Positions 23,087-35,900 are shown, counted from the first letter of the stretch. The stretch is 64,000 nucleotides of DNA from Didymodactylos carnosus (GCA_905250885.1 CAJNOQ010000081.1:1-64000); one strand, 5' to 3'. Numbers and translations: made by a program. The notes: generated from the letters alone by a model not told the origin.

Positions 23087-26000
23087 ATGTCTTCATCATC
23101 TAGTGATGCGACGCCGAATAACGGTAGCATAGATCTCTTATCTTCGCTTGCACCATCAAAAAATGAAGAAAGTGATTCAGATTTTGTGCCAGCTAATCGG
23201 TTATTACAGCAACGACAAACGAGTATAAAAACTGGTATGCACATCTGTGTTCTGGTATAAAAGATAATGTTTCTCACGATATGTATTTCCTTTTCTTAGA
23301 ACCTGTTCGTCAACAACAGTGTATGGAAGTTGATGATCAACAATCATCTATATTTGAAGTTTCATCTATAAATCACAAGTATTTATTAGACTTTTTAATC
23401 TCTCATCTCTATGCATGTTTAATATCTTTTATAATACTTGGTTTTAGTTCGGCCTTTAGTACTCTATTTGAATTTTACCAATCAAAGACGTTGTGTGATG
23501 TGGTAATTGTCTGCGAAGAACGTTCATTTTCCTGTCACAAAGTTATTTTGGCTGCCACAATACCCTATTTTCGTTCAATGTTTACATTAGGAATGTTAGA
23601 AGCTGATCAGCAACGTGTAGAAATTCGTGATATCAATCCAAATGCGTTGGCTATTATTATCGAATTTGCTTATACAGCTAAAGCCGTTATTAGTATAGAC
23701 ACTGTACAAAATTTATTATTTGCATCAACTATTTTACAAGTCGAAGATTTAGCTGAAGCATGTTCAAGTTTTTTACGTCAACATTTATCGTTAACAAATT
23801 GTACGGAAATACGACAATTTGCTGAACTGCTAAATCGGAAATCGTTAATCGTTTTAGCGGATGAGTTTATGCGTGATCATTTTTTAGATATTGTTCAAAT
23901 AGATGATTTTCACAAGTATGTACTAACTCCGTATAGCTAATTTTATTCAAAATGATGAATTTCAATCTTTATTTTAGGTTAACGTTTCGACATTTAAAAG
24001 TACGTTGCATGTATATTGTCTGCTTCTTTTTAAATAAATCATTCATTTACCTTACAGGATCTTATATCGTCTCCAGATCTTGGCGTCATAGATGAGAAGG
24101 ATGTTTATGAAGCCGTTATCAAATGGGTTAAATATCAACCGAAAGAAAGAGCTGCACATTTAGCAGGTAGCATTAATTTTTCGTTTGATGGGATACTGGG
24201 CTGCGCAAATCCGCTTTCTAGTCTAAATTTAGTTACATCAGCCAAACAAGACAATCATCGCGATTAGGGCACAATAGAAGAGTGGAGATGACTAAATTCA
24301 CTACAAAATCCTTCTCAGCATTTATCTCCCTTATCTCGCAATATGGGAACACTTCCTCCTTCTATTGCAAACACACTCAATTTAAATATTTTTAAATTTC
24401 TAAAAAATCATATTGTATTTCTCATTTCTTTCTGTATGTGTAGATATACACTTTTGCTTAATCTAGTTGCTCTTCGACTGTGCTCTTTTCTCTTCTGTTT
24501 TCCCTCCTCGTTTCTTTCTCTGAGCTCTTATTTATCTACTACTTTTTTTCGTGATAGTTCTCTAATGTAAGCAAATAATTTTTGCTTATTCTCTGTTATC
24601 CTGATGTTCAACATCTGAGTTGGAACAAATCAGTTCAATTCAACTTTAAAATACGTGACAGTACACTTCAGAAAAGGAACTAAAATTGTAGAATTAAATC
24701 GTGTAAAGATGGTGACTAATCATTATTTCTTTTTTACTAAGACATTTCTTATATTTTCTGATTTCTTTTTCTTAGAACTACTCAAAGAAGTAAAATTGCC
24801 ATTGATCAGTCCTGATTACCTTTTGACTGCAATTTCTCAAGAAGACTTGATACGACACAATTTTACCTGTCGTGATTTATTAGATGAAGCCAAATTTCAC
24901 ATATTTAAAAAAGCCAATCTTGTTACCACATCGTCAACTACAGGACCAAAAGTGACGCCAAGAAAAACTGCAGCAGGCAAGTCGAATCAAAACTAAGAAA
25001 TAGAGTTTTTCAGTTTTACTCTTTAGTTTAATTTGTTGTATAGGTGTCCTTTTGTGCGTCGGCGGACGTGGAGCAACAGGCGATCCCTTTAAATCGGTGA
25101 GTAAATTATAATCGATTTTTTTTCCTTAGAGAGATATGTTTGTTGAAAAATCTCTTAATATTTGTTAAGTCTTACAGCTAAAGGATGATCAGGTCAATTG
25201 CTGACTTTTAAAAGACTTTTGACGTCACCAAATAAGATTTATTTTCTTTCTTAGATTGAATGTTATGATCTTCGTCATGACCGATGGTTTTATATTGCTG
25301 ATATGACAATTCGTCGACGCCATGTTGGTGTTTGTGCAGTTGCTGGGCGTGTTTATGCAATCGGAGGACACGATGGAAATTTGCATTTAAACAGCGCGGA
25401 AGCATTTGATCCGCAGACAAATAGATGGCAACAATTATCACCAATGGCAACTTGGAGGTACTGATTTTCTGCTTCCTTTTGAATGATTATTAGAGAACGG
25501 TCTTTTCTATAATAATAGACGAGGAATCGCTGTGGGTTGTCTGGGAGGGCCCTTATTTGCTGTTGGTGGATTAGACGATTCGACATGTTTTGACACAGTT
25601 GAACGTTATGATGTTGAAAATAATTCCTGGAGTACAGTAGCGTCGATGTCAACAGCACGTGGGGGAGTAGCCGTTGCGGCATTAAAGGTATGTGTCCTGA
25701 ATCTAATCTGGAGCTATTGATCCATGCATATGCTCAATCCTTTTTTGTAGGGTTATTTATATGCTTGTGGTGGGAACGATGGTTCTTCATCTCTAAATTC
25801 TTGTGAGCGTTATTGTCCAGCCTATGATAAATGGACGCCAATCGCACCGATGAACAAACGACGAGCAGGCGCATCTGTAACAGTTTTAAATAATAAATTG
25901 TATATTCTTGGTACGCATTTGTTTATTTCCACATGATTTGAAATATGTAGATTTTGTTTTGTATTATCAGGCGGATTTGACGATAACTCACCATTAGACT

Positions 26001-26506
26001 CAGTTGAGTGTTTTGAGCCAGATACAAATACGTGGACTATGGTAACACCAATGACATCTTGCCGAGGAGGCGTGGGATCCGCTACCCTAGCTGGAAATAT
26101 TTATTCAGTTGGCGGTCACGATGGGCAGACGTATTTGAAAACTGTTGAAGCATACGATCCGGAAACACAACAGTAAGTTTTTTGAAATTTTGTAAGGAAG
26201 TCAGCTAATTTAAGAACGCAAGAGATTTTGTCGATCGTTCTAAACACCTGAAGAAATCTGAAAAGCTCTAGGATTTAAATTATAGCAGTGTATTAGTTAA
26301 TTCTTTTAACTTTTATATAGGTGGTCTCCGGTGGCTGGTATAAACATTTGTCGAGCAGGTAGGATTTATCTTAGTTTTCTGTTTAATGAAGCTCAAAAGA
26401 TTTATTTCTGCTTCCTTTTTATCTAGGTGCTGGCGTTAGTCAATGCGATATACCCGTTTCAATGTTAATAGAAGTCAAAAATCCCAATCCAAGCAGTTGT
26501 GTGTGA
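23087..26506 (+). CDS. BTB-BACK-Kelch protein, KLHL8-like
   Basis: Thirteen exons: 23087-23234, 23300-23378, 23448-23915, 23978-23999, 24058-24166, 24776-24976, 25044-25096, 25255-25457, 25519-25687, 25751-25910, 25971-26172, 26321-26358, 26427-26506; 643 aa. KLHL8 proteins (worm KEL-8) are substrate adaptors of CUL3 ubiquitin ligases; KEL-8 promotes turnover of rapsyn at synapses. Order: Ser/Asp-rich N-terminus; BTB (LCDVVIVCEERSFSCHKVIL, YFRSMFTLGMLEA); BACK (LTNCTEIRQFAELLNRKSL, LISSPDLGVIDEKDVYEAVIKW, FTCRDLLDEAKF); six Kelch blades from about residue 343, including RRRHVGV, GGHDGN, GGLDDSTCF, GGNDGSSSL and GGFDDNSPL, which are diagnostic for KLHL8. Exon 4 is only 22 nt (LTFRHLK). The intron after 24976 appears to use a GC donor (GCAAGT). 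The start is the first ATG, after a TTAG acceptor-like site. Confidence 0.94.
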
Positions 26507-27360
26507 GATCTTGTTTTTGTTTGCTTTCTTTTATTTATATGTCGTTTGTTCAACTCTTTTCGTGTATGTTTATTTATATTTGTAATTATCTTTTGTTATA
26601 AGACTGGAGTAACATAACCTGATAATGATCATTCCAGGTTTGTAATCTCAAATGAAGAAATATCGGCTATGGAAGGAGTCTTTGTTTCCGTGTTGCGATG
26701 TGTGTGACTTGTCTGTTGATCTTTTCTATTAGATTGTTCTCTCTCTCTATCTTTTCCATCACACATTCCTTTTATATATATTCACTAACTGTTTTATGTG
26801 TAAACATGCCTCTGTTCTCTGCCTGTATCTATTTATTTTTAACAAAAAACATTTTCTCTCCCTTTCTGTTTACTGTTGTTGTTTTTCTACTTCTGATAGC
26901 TTTGATATACAAACCACCTTCATACGTTAAGTTTTTTAGGCGTGTGTTTGTGTTTCTTTATCCTCTAAGAGATAAATTTCTATTTTCTGTCTATTCATAT
27001 AGAAAACACAACAGCATGTTACTAAGAACAAGATAATTTATTTTTAAAAATTTGTTTGTGACAATAAAATGAGGCAAAATATAGAGTGCCATATTTCTTC
27101 TTGCTAGTTATGTTTTTAATTGTTTATACTCTACGATAGAATACTAATTGATTTTGTGTTTGCTAATTTAAGACTGAAATGATGTAATAAGATTTGTTCT
27201 TGCTTCCATTCTGATGCAGAAAGAAGGTTTCGAAATAATAAGAACAATCATAAGAACAAATTATATTCGTCTACTATTAGAAAATACATAATTTTATTTC
27301 TTTGCAAAAGAATTTGAGAATAGATACTGCCTCTTTTATTTTAATATTATTTTAGATTTG
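26507..27360. other. KLHL8 3' flank and NDUFAF6 upstream region
   Basis: AATAAA at 27063-27068, 557 nt after the KLHL8 stop, is a plausible poly(A) signal. The pyrimidine-rich 26690-26960 stretch gives a spurious hydrophobic frame. A TATTATTTTAG acceptor-like site ends 5 nt before the NDUFAF6 ATG. Confidence 0.45.
27063..27068 (+). terminator. Candidate poly(A) signal of the KLHL8-like gene
   Basis: AATAAA 557 nt after the KLHL8 stop and about 290 nt before the next gene on the same strand. Position is reasonable; cleavage site not identifiable. Confidence 0.4.
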
Positions 27361-28457
27361 ATGTTTTTTAAATCAAAACATGTGTACAATTGTCTATCAT
27401 TCGGTTATCGAGGTATTTCATCACGATCATCTGTATCCTCGTCCAACACTGACGACTATTCCTATTGTATAAATTCTGTTCGTAAATATGATTATGAAAA
27501 TTTTTTATGCGTCGGTTTATTAAAACCTATACAGAAACAACGTTCTGCAATTGCTATACGAGCATTCAATGTTGAATTAGCACAAATACGTGATAATGTT
27601 TCAGATCAACAAATCGGACGTATGCGTTTACAATTTTGGCGTGATACTGTGGACGATTGTTTTAGTTTAATAACAGCAACAACACCGAAAATAATTAATA
27701 ATCCTGTTGCGCGTGAATTAACATCTGTGATAATAGAAAATTCGAATCGTTTATCGAAACTTTGGTTTCAACGATTAATAACTAGTAGAGAAACAACATT
27801 GAACGATATGCCATTTGATAATATGGATAAATTAGAAGCCTATATTGAACAATCAGTCACTCCAATATATTATCTTCTACTCGAATTGTATGGTCAACGA
27901 ACACTAAACTCAGATCATATTGCTAGTCATTTAGGTAATGTTGAAAATATTAATCAGACACTTCTAAATCATTCTTTTTAAGTGCATGAATCTACTTTTA
28001 CGATTAGTTTTTGTTTGTTTTAGGACGAGCACAAGGTATTGTAAATATTGTTCGAGGCATACCTTACAATGCTGTGAAAAGACGTTGTTTTATTCCATTA
28101 TCCTATTTAATTCAACATAATATATCTCAACAAGATATTTTCAATCTAAATTTTTCCAATGAACATGTACGACTAGTAATATTTGATATGTGTACTCGTG
28201 CCTATTATCATATGAAAAAAGCTATCGACTTATTTGAAAACGATAAAACATTTTGTAAAAAGAAACTATTTGTCTTCTCAAATGATGAACAGACAATTTT
28301 TTTACCACTAATAGCTCTTCATGACTATTTACGACGTATTAAAGAAATTGACTTTGACTTATCCAATAAACAAGCACATGTACGAAATCATTTGCTCGTA
28401 TGGAAATTATGGTTAAGAAAATTTCCAAAATTAAAACATCTTTCTTCATCAACCTAA
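27361..28457 (+). CDS. NDUFAF6-like mitochondrial complex I assembly factor
   Basis: Two exons, 27361-27934 and 28024-28457 (335 aa). Member of the squalene/phytoene synthase fold; animal NDUFAF6 assists early assembly of respiratory complex I (ND1 module) in mitochondria. Matches in order: YCINSVRKYDYENFLCVGLL, RAFNVELAQIRDNVSD, GRMRLQFWRDTVDDCF (res 86-101), LEAYIEQSVTPIYYLLLELYG, HIASHLGRAQGIVNIVRGIPY across the splice junction, RRCFIPLSYLIQHNISQQDIF, and FLPLIALHDYLRRIKEIDFD. The basic, hydroxylated N-terminus (KSKHVYN...SSRSSVSSS) suits a mitochondrial presequence. The first aspartate motif D95-x3-D99 is partly kept, but the second DxxxD of true prenyl synthases is absent, in line with a non-enzymatic role. 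The ATG lies 5 nt after a TTTTAG. Confidence 0.92.
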
Positions 28458-28796
28458 TGTGTTTAGTAGATTTTCTGTTTTTTTGTACCTTTCAACGCTT
28501 TTTATTGCTTTTTCTGTTTCATTAAAACCTCATACATTTTTAACTGTTTTTTAATGATGACATGTATGCTACATACATCAATTAGAAGGTCTTGGTTTCT
28601 TTTATTTACTAACATCTAAAACTGTCGAGTAATTTGTGATTTAAGAGGAAAGGGACAGCTATGAATTCGGACTCTACTATATTATCACTTTGTAAACGTT
28701 TGTAACACAGAATCTCGTTTTTCCAACGTCAGTGGCCATCTTATTCTTTTATAATTTCAGATTTTCCTATCTTATTTGTTGAAAGTTTTTGTAACA
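28458..28796. other. Spacer between NDUFAF6 and RAE1
   Basis: About 340 nt. ATTAAA at 28521-28526 is a possible poly(A) signal 64 nt after the NDUFAF6 stop. An ATAATTTCAG acceptor-like site lies about 37 nt before the RAE1 ATG. Confidence 0.4.
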
Positions 28797-31158
28797 ATGC
28801 TTACAGGCACAACTTTTGGCACATCGACACCAACAACAGTTCAACAAAAAGATTTTGAACTTGCTTATCCGCCAGAAGATTCAATATCATGTATGAAATT
28901 TTCACCATCCACAATTCCACAAACATATTTAATCGCTAGTAGTTGGGCAAATGATATCAGGTGTTGGGAATTACAACAAAACGGACAATCTGTTCCAAAA
29001 GCCATGCAAAAACATGATGCTCCCATTCTTAGTTGTTGTTGGTCGGATGATGGCTCAAAAGTATTCACAGCTAGTTGTGATCGAACAGCAAAGATGTGGG
29101 ATTTACAATCCAACTCATTTACACAAATAGCACAACATGATCAACCAATTCGTACAATTCATTACATACAACGACCAACGTACAATTGTGTTATGACCGG
29201 CAGTTGGGATAAAACAGGTATGCATTATTATATTCTTCGACATATAATTTATATGATGGATAACAGACGTTTAAGAGCAGAGCTATTTATTCATTTTTTT
29301 CAACATATCTTATACACCGAACATCGTAAAGAATATGTGTCGCACTATTCACTTTGATCAAAGTCGATATACATGACGGACAATAAATTATCTATCAATT
29401 TTATGATGTCGAGACGGACAAATCTCCGACTACTTTGAAAGAATATATAATGGTCAACTTTGGCTAGGCACGTGGATGTATGCTATAGAAGTAGTGCGAA
29501 AGCCTACAAATACTGTTTTTATAAATTTTTAGATATGCTCTTTTCAATCGTGTGGTTTACAAAGTTCAAAAATGTATTTTATGCGTTTTCTAGAGATACG
29601 GATCTCTAGAGAAGCTATATAAAAATACTTTTGAGCTTTATAAACCACACGATTGAAAAGAGCATATCTAAAAATTTATAAAAACAGTATTTGTAGGCTT
29701 TTGCATGGCTGCTAAAATAAATATCAAAACGTCTAGTCATAATTTGCCGCGGTAATGCTTCAGATCTAGGATTTCGTTAGATCGAAAAATTTTGTGCAGA
29801 AAAACTTACAAATTACACATCATTTGATGCAGCTTTTTTGCGCTGATTCCAAATATTAAATTATTTTTCAAAAAAACATGTTTCTGAGCTGAAAAAAAAT
29901 AGATCTTACCTCGAAAACCAAAGGTTTTTGGAAAAGCTATAAGTCAGTCCAGGATCATTAATGTTAATTTCTGCTAACCATGTACGTGTATCATAAGTGG
30001 GAAGAGAATTCTCTGAAAATTTCATCAGATTTGGGGTTTAGGAAAAGTTAGGAAACTCACTGTACTGAGGACGTCTTTTCGGAAAACATTTAGCGGAAAA
30101 AGAACGTTGATTTTTTTTGGACAGAAAAGTATCGAAAAAAAGGCTATTTTTTACGTACCGGTAGTGCCAGACCTCTACTTTCAGAATGATTTATTCCTTA
30201 CCACCTTCTCTACCCTTCCACAGATGCTGTTTTTCGACAAAGTCGCTAAAATCTGACCGATTTTTATATCTAGGTTTTCTCGACGACCTTAACAGTTGAA
30301 ACAAATTTTTTCGCCATTACATCGGCGGTTAATTAAAGTATATTTAACACTATTCAAATCTCGAAAAAGCTTATTTTCATTTTTCTTTCTTATGTCCGCA
30401 TGATTGCCCACTATGAGAAGGATGTTTCGTTTAGTTTCTTCTCTTTTTAGTTCGATTTTGGGATACAAGACAGTCAACACCATTAAAACAGATTCAGTTA
30501 AATGAACGTGTTTATGCCGCTGATGTATTTGGACCAATGGCTGTTATTACCACAGCCGATCGTAGTATTCATGTCTACAGCTTGGATAATCAACCAACAG
30601 AATATAAAAAAATTGAAACCTTATTAAAGTATCAACATCGTTGTGTATCAATATTTACGGATAAAAATCGTAATCCAAATGGGTTTGCCATCGGTAGTAT
30701 TGAAGGACGTGTAGCAATTATGTACGTTGATACAACTAATCCAAATGATAATTTTACATTCAAATGTCATCGTTCAAATCCATCAACCAACAATGTACAA
30801 GATATTTATGCTGTTAATGATATTGCATTCCATCCTATTCATGGTACATTAGCTACAGTTGGATCCGATGGAAAATATAGTTTTTGGGATAAAGATGATC
30901 GTACAAAATTGAAAACATCAGATACAATTAATGATCAATCGATTACATGTTGTGCATTTGATTCAAGAGGACAAGTGTTTGCTTATGCGAGCAGTTATGA
31001 TTGGTACGTATCTCTCTGTTTCATGTACAAGTTTTATAATTGTTTTTTCTCCTTTTTACAGGCATAAAGGACATGAAGGAAACAGCCAACAAAAGAAAAA
31101 TATGATCTATTTTCGATCATGTTTTGATGAAATGAAACCAAAACCAAAAAAGACTTAG
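28797..31158 (+). CDS. RAE1: mRNA export factor RAE1 (Gle2)
   Basis: Three exons, 28797-29217, 30451-31003 and 31062-31158; 356 aa, close to the usual 368. RAE1 is a seven-bladed WD40 propeller that binds the GLEBS motif of NUP98 at the nuclear pore and works in mRNA export and spindle assembly. Diagnostic stretches: [65 protein letters not shown] spanning junction 1, [53 protein letters not shown] and [14 protein letters not shown] across junction 2. Intron 1 (1,233 nt) carries a foldback element; intron 2 is 58 nt. The N-terminus is uncertain: ATGCTTACAG/GCACAAC could itself be a splice acceptor joining an unseen first exon to GTTFGTS. Confidence 0.95.
29495..29704. repeat. Compact foldback element in RAE1 intron 1
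   Basis: A 210-bp palindrome: TGCGAAAGCCTACAAATACTG at its left end against the complement of GGCTTTTGCA at its right, with nearly perfect arms of about 80 nt, then a weaker middle around TCTAGAGATAC and GATCTCTAGAG. Non-coding. Confidence 0.85.
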
Positions 31159-31283
31159 TTAATTATTCGTATTTTGACTGTAATTCATCCTAGAAAAATT
31201 TTATTATTTTTTTTTTTGTTACATGTTTGATTGAAATGCTGTGGGATCCTGTATTTTTTTTTGTTCTTGTTATAGTGTTTGTA

Positions 31284-31289
31284 AATAAA
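31284..31289 (+). terminator. Candidate poly(A) signal of RAE1
   Basis: AATAAA about 125 nt after the RAE1 stop, a typical 3' UTR distance, just after a T-rich tract. Confidence 0.5.
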
Positions 31290-32514
31290 AGAATCACGTC
31301 AGCAAACAGATGAACGATAATTTTTCATTTTCCTTCTATCTAAAAGAGAATGAATTATGGAAGAAAAAAGACGATGTATGATTAAATTTAAGTTAAAATG
31401 AATGATAGTTTTAACAATACAACTTGATGTTAAGGAAAGACTCTTGCATGAAAGTTTGCACATTCGACCTTTTTAGAGAAGTTTAGTTTTTAAAGAATCA
31501 TTTAAGATGATTTCACTAGAACTTAAAATAGGCATTTTTCTGAATATAGAAATAATACCATCATTTCTTTTATTAGTCTACATTATGAGAAAATAATGCA
31601 TAATTTATGATTAGGATATATTTATTTCCTATTTGCACACCTACCATACTGTCACCATTTAATGTTGTTGACATTTGTATTTCGAATATTCATTGTCTTA
31701 TTAAAATTGTTATCTTGACACTGTTCAAACATAGGGAAAGAGAACGATTTGACAAATAAAACAAGATTGACAAATATATATAGATGAATTTTTTCAGTAA
31801 AACTGTAAAAATAATAATAACTGATGTCAAATACTCATAGATAAAATAATTGTATGTAATTGAATAAGTTTCACACATCTGTCGGAAAATATTATTTAGC
31901 ATGGTGAAAGTTTTCGTCGATGAATCACATAAGAAATGTGAGTTTAAAAATAATTTCTTTTAAAATTTCAATTACTGTTTTAGGATCTGATTATAATTTG
32001 AGAAAGAGAATGCAAAGAAATCATTTTCATTTTTTTAGTCTGACTGAATATTTTCTTCAATTTAATCTAACTACTAGATCGGATACAAGTCAGTTTTTTC
32101 AACGTGTAATTCTATAATTCATGTAACAATGTATGAAATTTGGCAATAATTATAACGTTTACAAGCATTTTTTAAATGTATCCCATACTGTTTTTGACAT
32201 AGAAGCAACCCGATAATCTTAGAGAACTGTCTGCTCGTATAAAAAACAATTTATAAAGAGATTCGTGTGAACGAGACCATAAACTTTAAACTTTTTCTTG
32301 GTATAATGAGTCATGAGTATTTTTTATATTTTTCAAAACAAAGAATGAAAAAAGATTTTAGCTTAGGTAATTTATAAGATAGATGCAAATGGAAGAACAA
32401 AGATTATCAAATGTGTAAAAATACTAAAACTTTTGTTATTATCTGTATTTAAAAACACTATTTTTCTCTTAAGCATTTTATTTTTAAGCATCCTGATGAA
32501 ATTATATGGTGTAT

Positions 32515-32654
32515 TCCTGATTCATCAACATATTAACTTTTTTCCTGACTCGTCGACAACATTTTGAGCGGGGAGATAAAAAATATCTGTGAGTCGCCGA
32601 CACTATAAATTGTCGACGAATCAAGAAAATGAATTAACGTGTCGATGAATTAGG
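32515..32654. repeat. Short inverted-repeat (MITE-like) element
   Basis: Arms of about 45 nt (32515-32559 and 32610-32654), CCTGATTCATCAACATATTA on the left, ending GTGTCGATGAATTAGG on the right; both include a GTCGACAA or TTGTCGAC core. The centre is about 50 nt. Confidence 0.7.
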
Positions 32655-32906
32655 ACTGAATCATTTATTTATGTAACCAAGATTTTGACTAATTGAAACC
32701 TTGTTGATTATTTATATCTAGATCTTTGCAGTTCTTGATGTTTTACCATTTTTCTCTCCCATACAAATTTGAATAAGATCTTGAATGTAAAAATCTTGAT
32801 TTTTAAGAAAGAAAAACTTCCCAAGAGAGGACAGATTGTAAAACATTTAATTTACTCTGCTTTGAAATCAATCTAATTTAATAATCTGTATTTATTGTTT
32901 TAAGAT

Positions 32907-35900
32907 ATGGGTCGACGACGTAATGGTCGACACTATTTATTATTACTATGGAAAAATCTCATATTATCAGCTCGAATGCCTATACGAACATTTTTTGAAA
33001 TAACCTTGCCGATCTTTTTTGCTTTATTATTACTTGGCATTCGACGTGTTGTAAAATCTGATTCTATTATTCATGATACTGTCTATCCACCATTTTCTAT
33101 TAATGAATTACCAAATTTTACTGGATTACCACAGAGTACATTTGCCTATACACCAAAAACAAATTTCACAACAATAATTGCCAATAGAGTTGCTGAAGAA
33201 TTAAAATTAGAAGGTGTTGTACTCAATAATTACATAAGTAAATCTGATTTATTTTTATACTATTTATTATATTTAGGAGAAGCATACGACACCGAAGATG
33301 ATCTGGTTTACAATATTCGAGATTCATTAACAACATTAGGTGGTATTGTTTTTACAACATTGCCAAATGATACACATTATGATGTTACTTATAAAATTCG
33401 TTTGTCCGCAAAACCGAAAAATTCTGGACAATTAACGTTGGTTTGCTATTTTCTTTTCTCGTGCTTCTACTTGTTAAGAATAAGAGTATCCCCTTTTTTT
33501 TCCTTCTTAGGAAAAGTGAGAGAAAAGAAGGTCTAGTCTTTTATAGTTCGAATTTTTATCACAAACATTTTCAGATGGTATCTCAGATTCTAATTTTCTT
33601 TTTGGAAAAATATGTTTTCCTTCTCGAGACATTTCAAATATGCTGAAAATCCTCTGTAAAAAGTATTTTTTTGATTTGAAGTATTTGTGATAAAAACTCG
33701 GACCTGATTGAATCATTTTCTTAGGGGTCGTAATGTAATTCGATTAGAAGCACCAGTATTTTCCGCATTAAAGGTGACATTAAACTAGTCGCTTTTTTAA
33801 AGGGCGTTTGCGCCGATACTCATATCTTCACGAAAAACCATTGAAAATTTTCGGAAGTGGTCTCGTTATGGGGAGAATACTTTGTCCTATCAGACTATGT
33901 TGGAGAAAAAATTTTGAAGGCGCTGGAACAAAAAAAATTCAGAAAATTACAAAAATTGACGTTTTTTTAGATTTTTGAGTAGAAGAACGCTTAAAAAAAA
34001 TTCATAATCTTTGCAAAAAAAGTCGTCAAACGCTGGGAGTGGTCTTATTTTGTAGCTCAGACTTTTCTCTACATTAGACTATGTTCAATTTAAATAAAAA
34101 CGTTTGTCAGAAAAGAAGGGATTGGTACCGAGGGACAACAGGATTTTTTTCTTATAATTTATCCTTTTTTGAGTGCCCACAGGATCTTTTTATGCCTATT
34201 TATAGCGTTATAACATTATAAAACATGCTTTTTCTTAAATTATAGTATTACAACGCTATAATTTTACCTCGTTACAACGCGATAAACATAGCCTGTCGTG
34301 TTATAACGCGTTGCAAACTTATTTTTCAGGAATTTATGGCTTTGTAACTGGATGAAAATGTCCATTGCATTACAACGCTATAAATTTATAGCATTTTAAT
34401 GCATTTCAGTTTTTTATCTTGTTACAGCGCAATTAGATTTGTCTAGCACCTTATAATACATTAGATTCTAATGTATTATAACGCGTTTGAGTTTTCTACT
34501 TCAATATAATGCGTTAGAAATTAATGCGTTATAATACCTTAGATGTCTTATCTAATTATAACGCCGTAAATTTGAAAAAATCTTTTATATCGTTATAACT
34601 CATTAGATAATGCATATCGCATTGTAACGAGTTAATATCCGATAGATTACAATGCATTATTCTTTTCTATCTAAATGCAGTGAGATAAGAAAATGGAACG
34701 CGGTGTAACACATTAGCGTTATAACGAGTTAGACAATATTCAAAACGAAAATACATGGTTTTCTCGTAAAAGACACATTTCCATAAAATTCTGAGACTGC
34801 CAATTGATTCCTCTCGAAAAGTTGGTCTGGGAAAGATTAGTTCAACTATATCAGACATATACGTTAGTGACTTTATCAAGCAAGTCACTAACATGTCCTA
34901 AGTCTTAGAACATCAAGTCCCACGTATGGCTTTACAACGCCTAAATAGTTAAGGGTGCCTTCCCCCTCTTTTATCAACTTGTTGCCAAATGCGGAGCACA
35001 CATCCGATTGAGCTCAAATTTATACCAGAGATAGAGCATCGAAAAAGAAAATCGATGTATTTTTGCCCAAAATTTTCTGAGATGTTCTTCTGTGGGTTTT
35101 CTGGGAAACTCTTGCAAAAAAGACGGGGCGGGGGGAGGAACCCATAATGCATTGTAATACCATGAAATTTATAACGTTATAATGTGTTAGATCTTAGAGC
35201 GGTATAATACACTAACCTGTAACGTGCTGCAATGCATTATATGTTAATGCGTTTTAATGCGACAGGAATTGAGTAACGCCTTATAACGGTATACAAAATA
35301 TTAACGTGTCAGTTGAATTTATAGCGTTGTAAGATTATAAAATATGAGAAAGCCGTTGATAAAAATGCATTATAACACTATAATTTCGATTTTTTGGCAG
35401 TTTTTTCTACGTAACACGTTACGCTAATGCGTTACAATGCATTAAAGATATGTTTTTTCTAAAGTCATCGCGTTGTAACACAATTGAAACTTAACACATT
35501 ACAAGGCATTATGATATGCCTAACGCATTATAATGCAATAAATAGGAAAAAAAGATTCTGTGGGTGTTGATACAATTTGCTATTTTTTAGAAATATATTT
35601 GGAGGTGACTCTGATTGGAAAACGAATGTGTTGTTTACGCTATTTCCAATAATTGGTCCAAGAGAGAAAAACGTTTCAACAGGAGGCGTTCCAGGTCAGA
35701 AATCTTTATTTCTTGCTTTGATTATGATTAAATTTCATCTCTATTTTTTCAGGATATTATCGAGAAGGTATGATCCAAAAAATAAACGTGTTATTTTGTA
35801 AATATTTTCTAATCTATTGTCAGGTTTTCTGGCATTACAACGTTCGATTGATTTTGCCATAATTAATGAAAGAAGTACATTATTTGATCTCGATGGAATA

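Larger units (their letters stand above)
31159..32906. other. Intergenic RAE1-ABCA
   Basis: AATAAA at 31284-31289 follows the RAE1 stop by 125 nt. The rest is AT-rich without a gene, apart from the short inverted-repeat element at 32515-32654. A TTGTTTTAAG acceptor-like site ends 2 nt before the ABCA ATG. Confidence 0.45.

Noticed and set aside
24343-24570. Frame in the 609-nt KLHL8 intron
   Set aside because: Pyrimidine-rich intronic sequence; the flanking exons join in phase to give the conserved BACK domain without it.
26698-27036. Hydrophobic 112-codon frame downstream of KLHL8
   Set aside because: It comes from a pyrimidine-rich 3' flank; F/L/S/Y-rich composition is what T/C tracts give, and it falls before the likely KLHL8 poly(A) signal.
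33725-33773. Apparent ABCA exon reading [16 protein letters not shown] after TTCTTAG and before GTGACA
   Set aside because: It joins exon 1 in frame but leaves the next real exon (35591) out of phase. Joining exon 1 directly to 35591 is in phase and gives the expected length to the LFTLFP motif.
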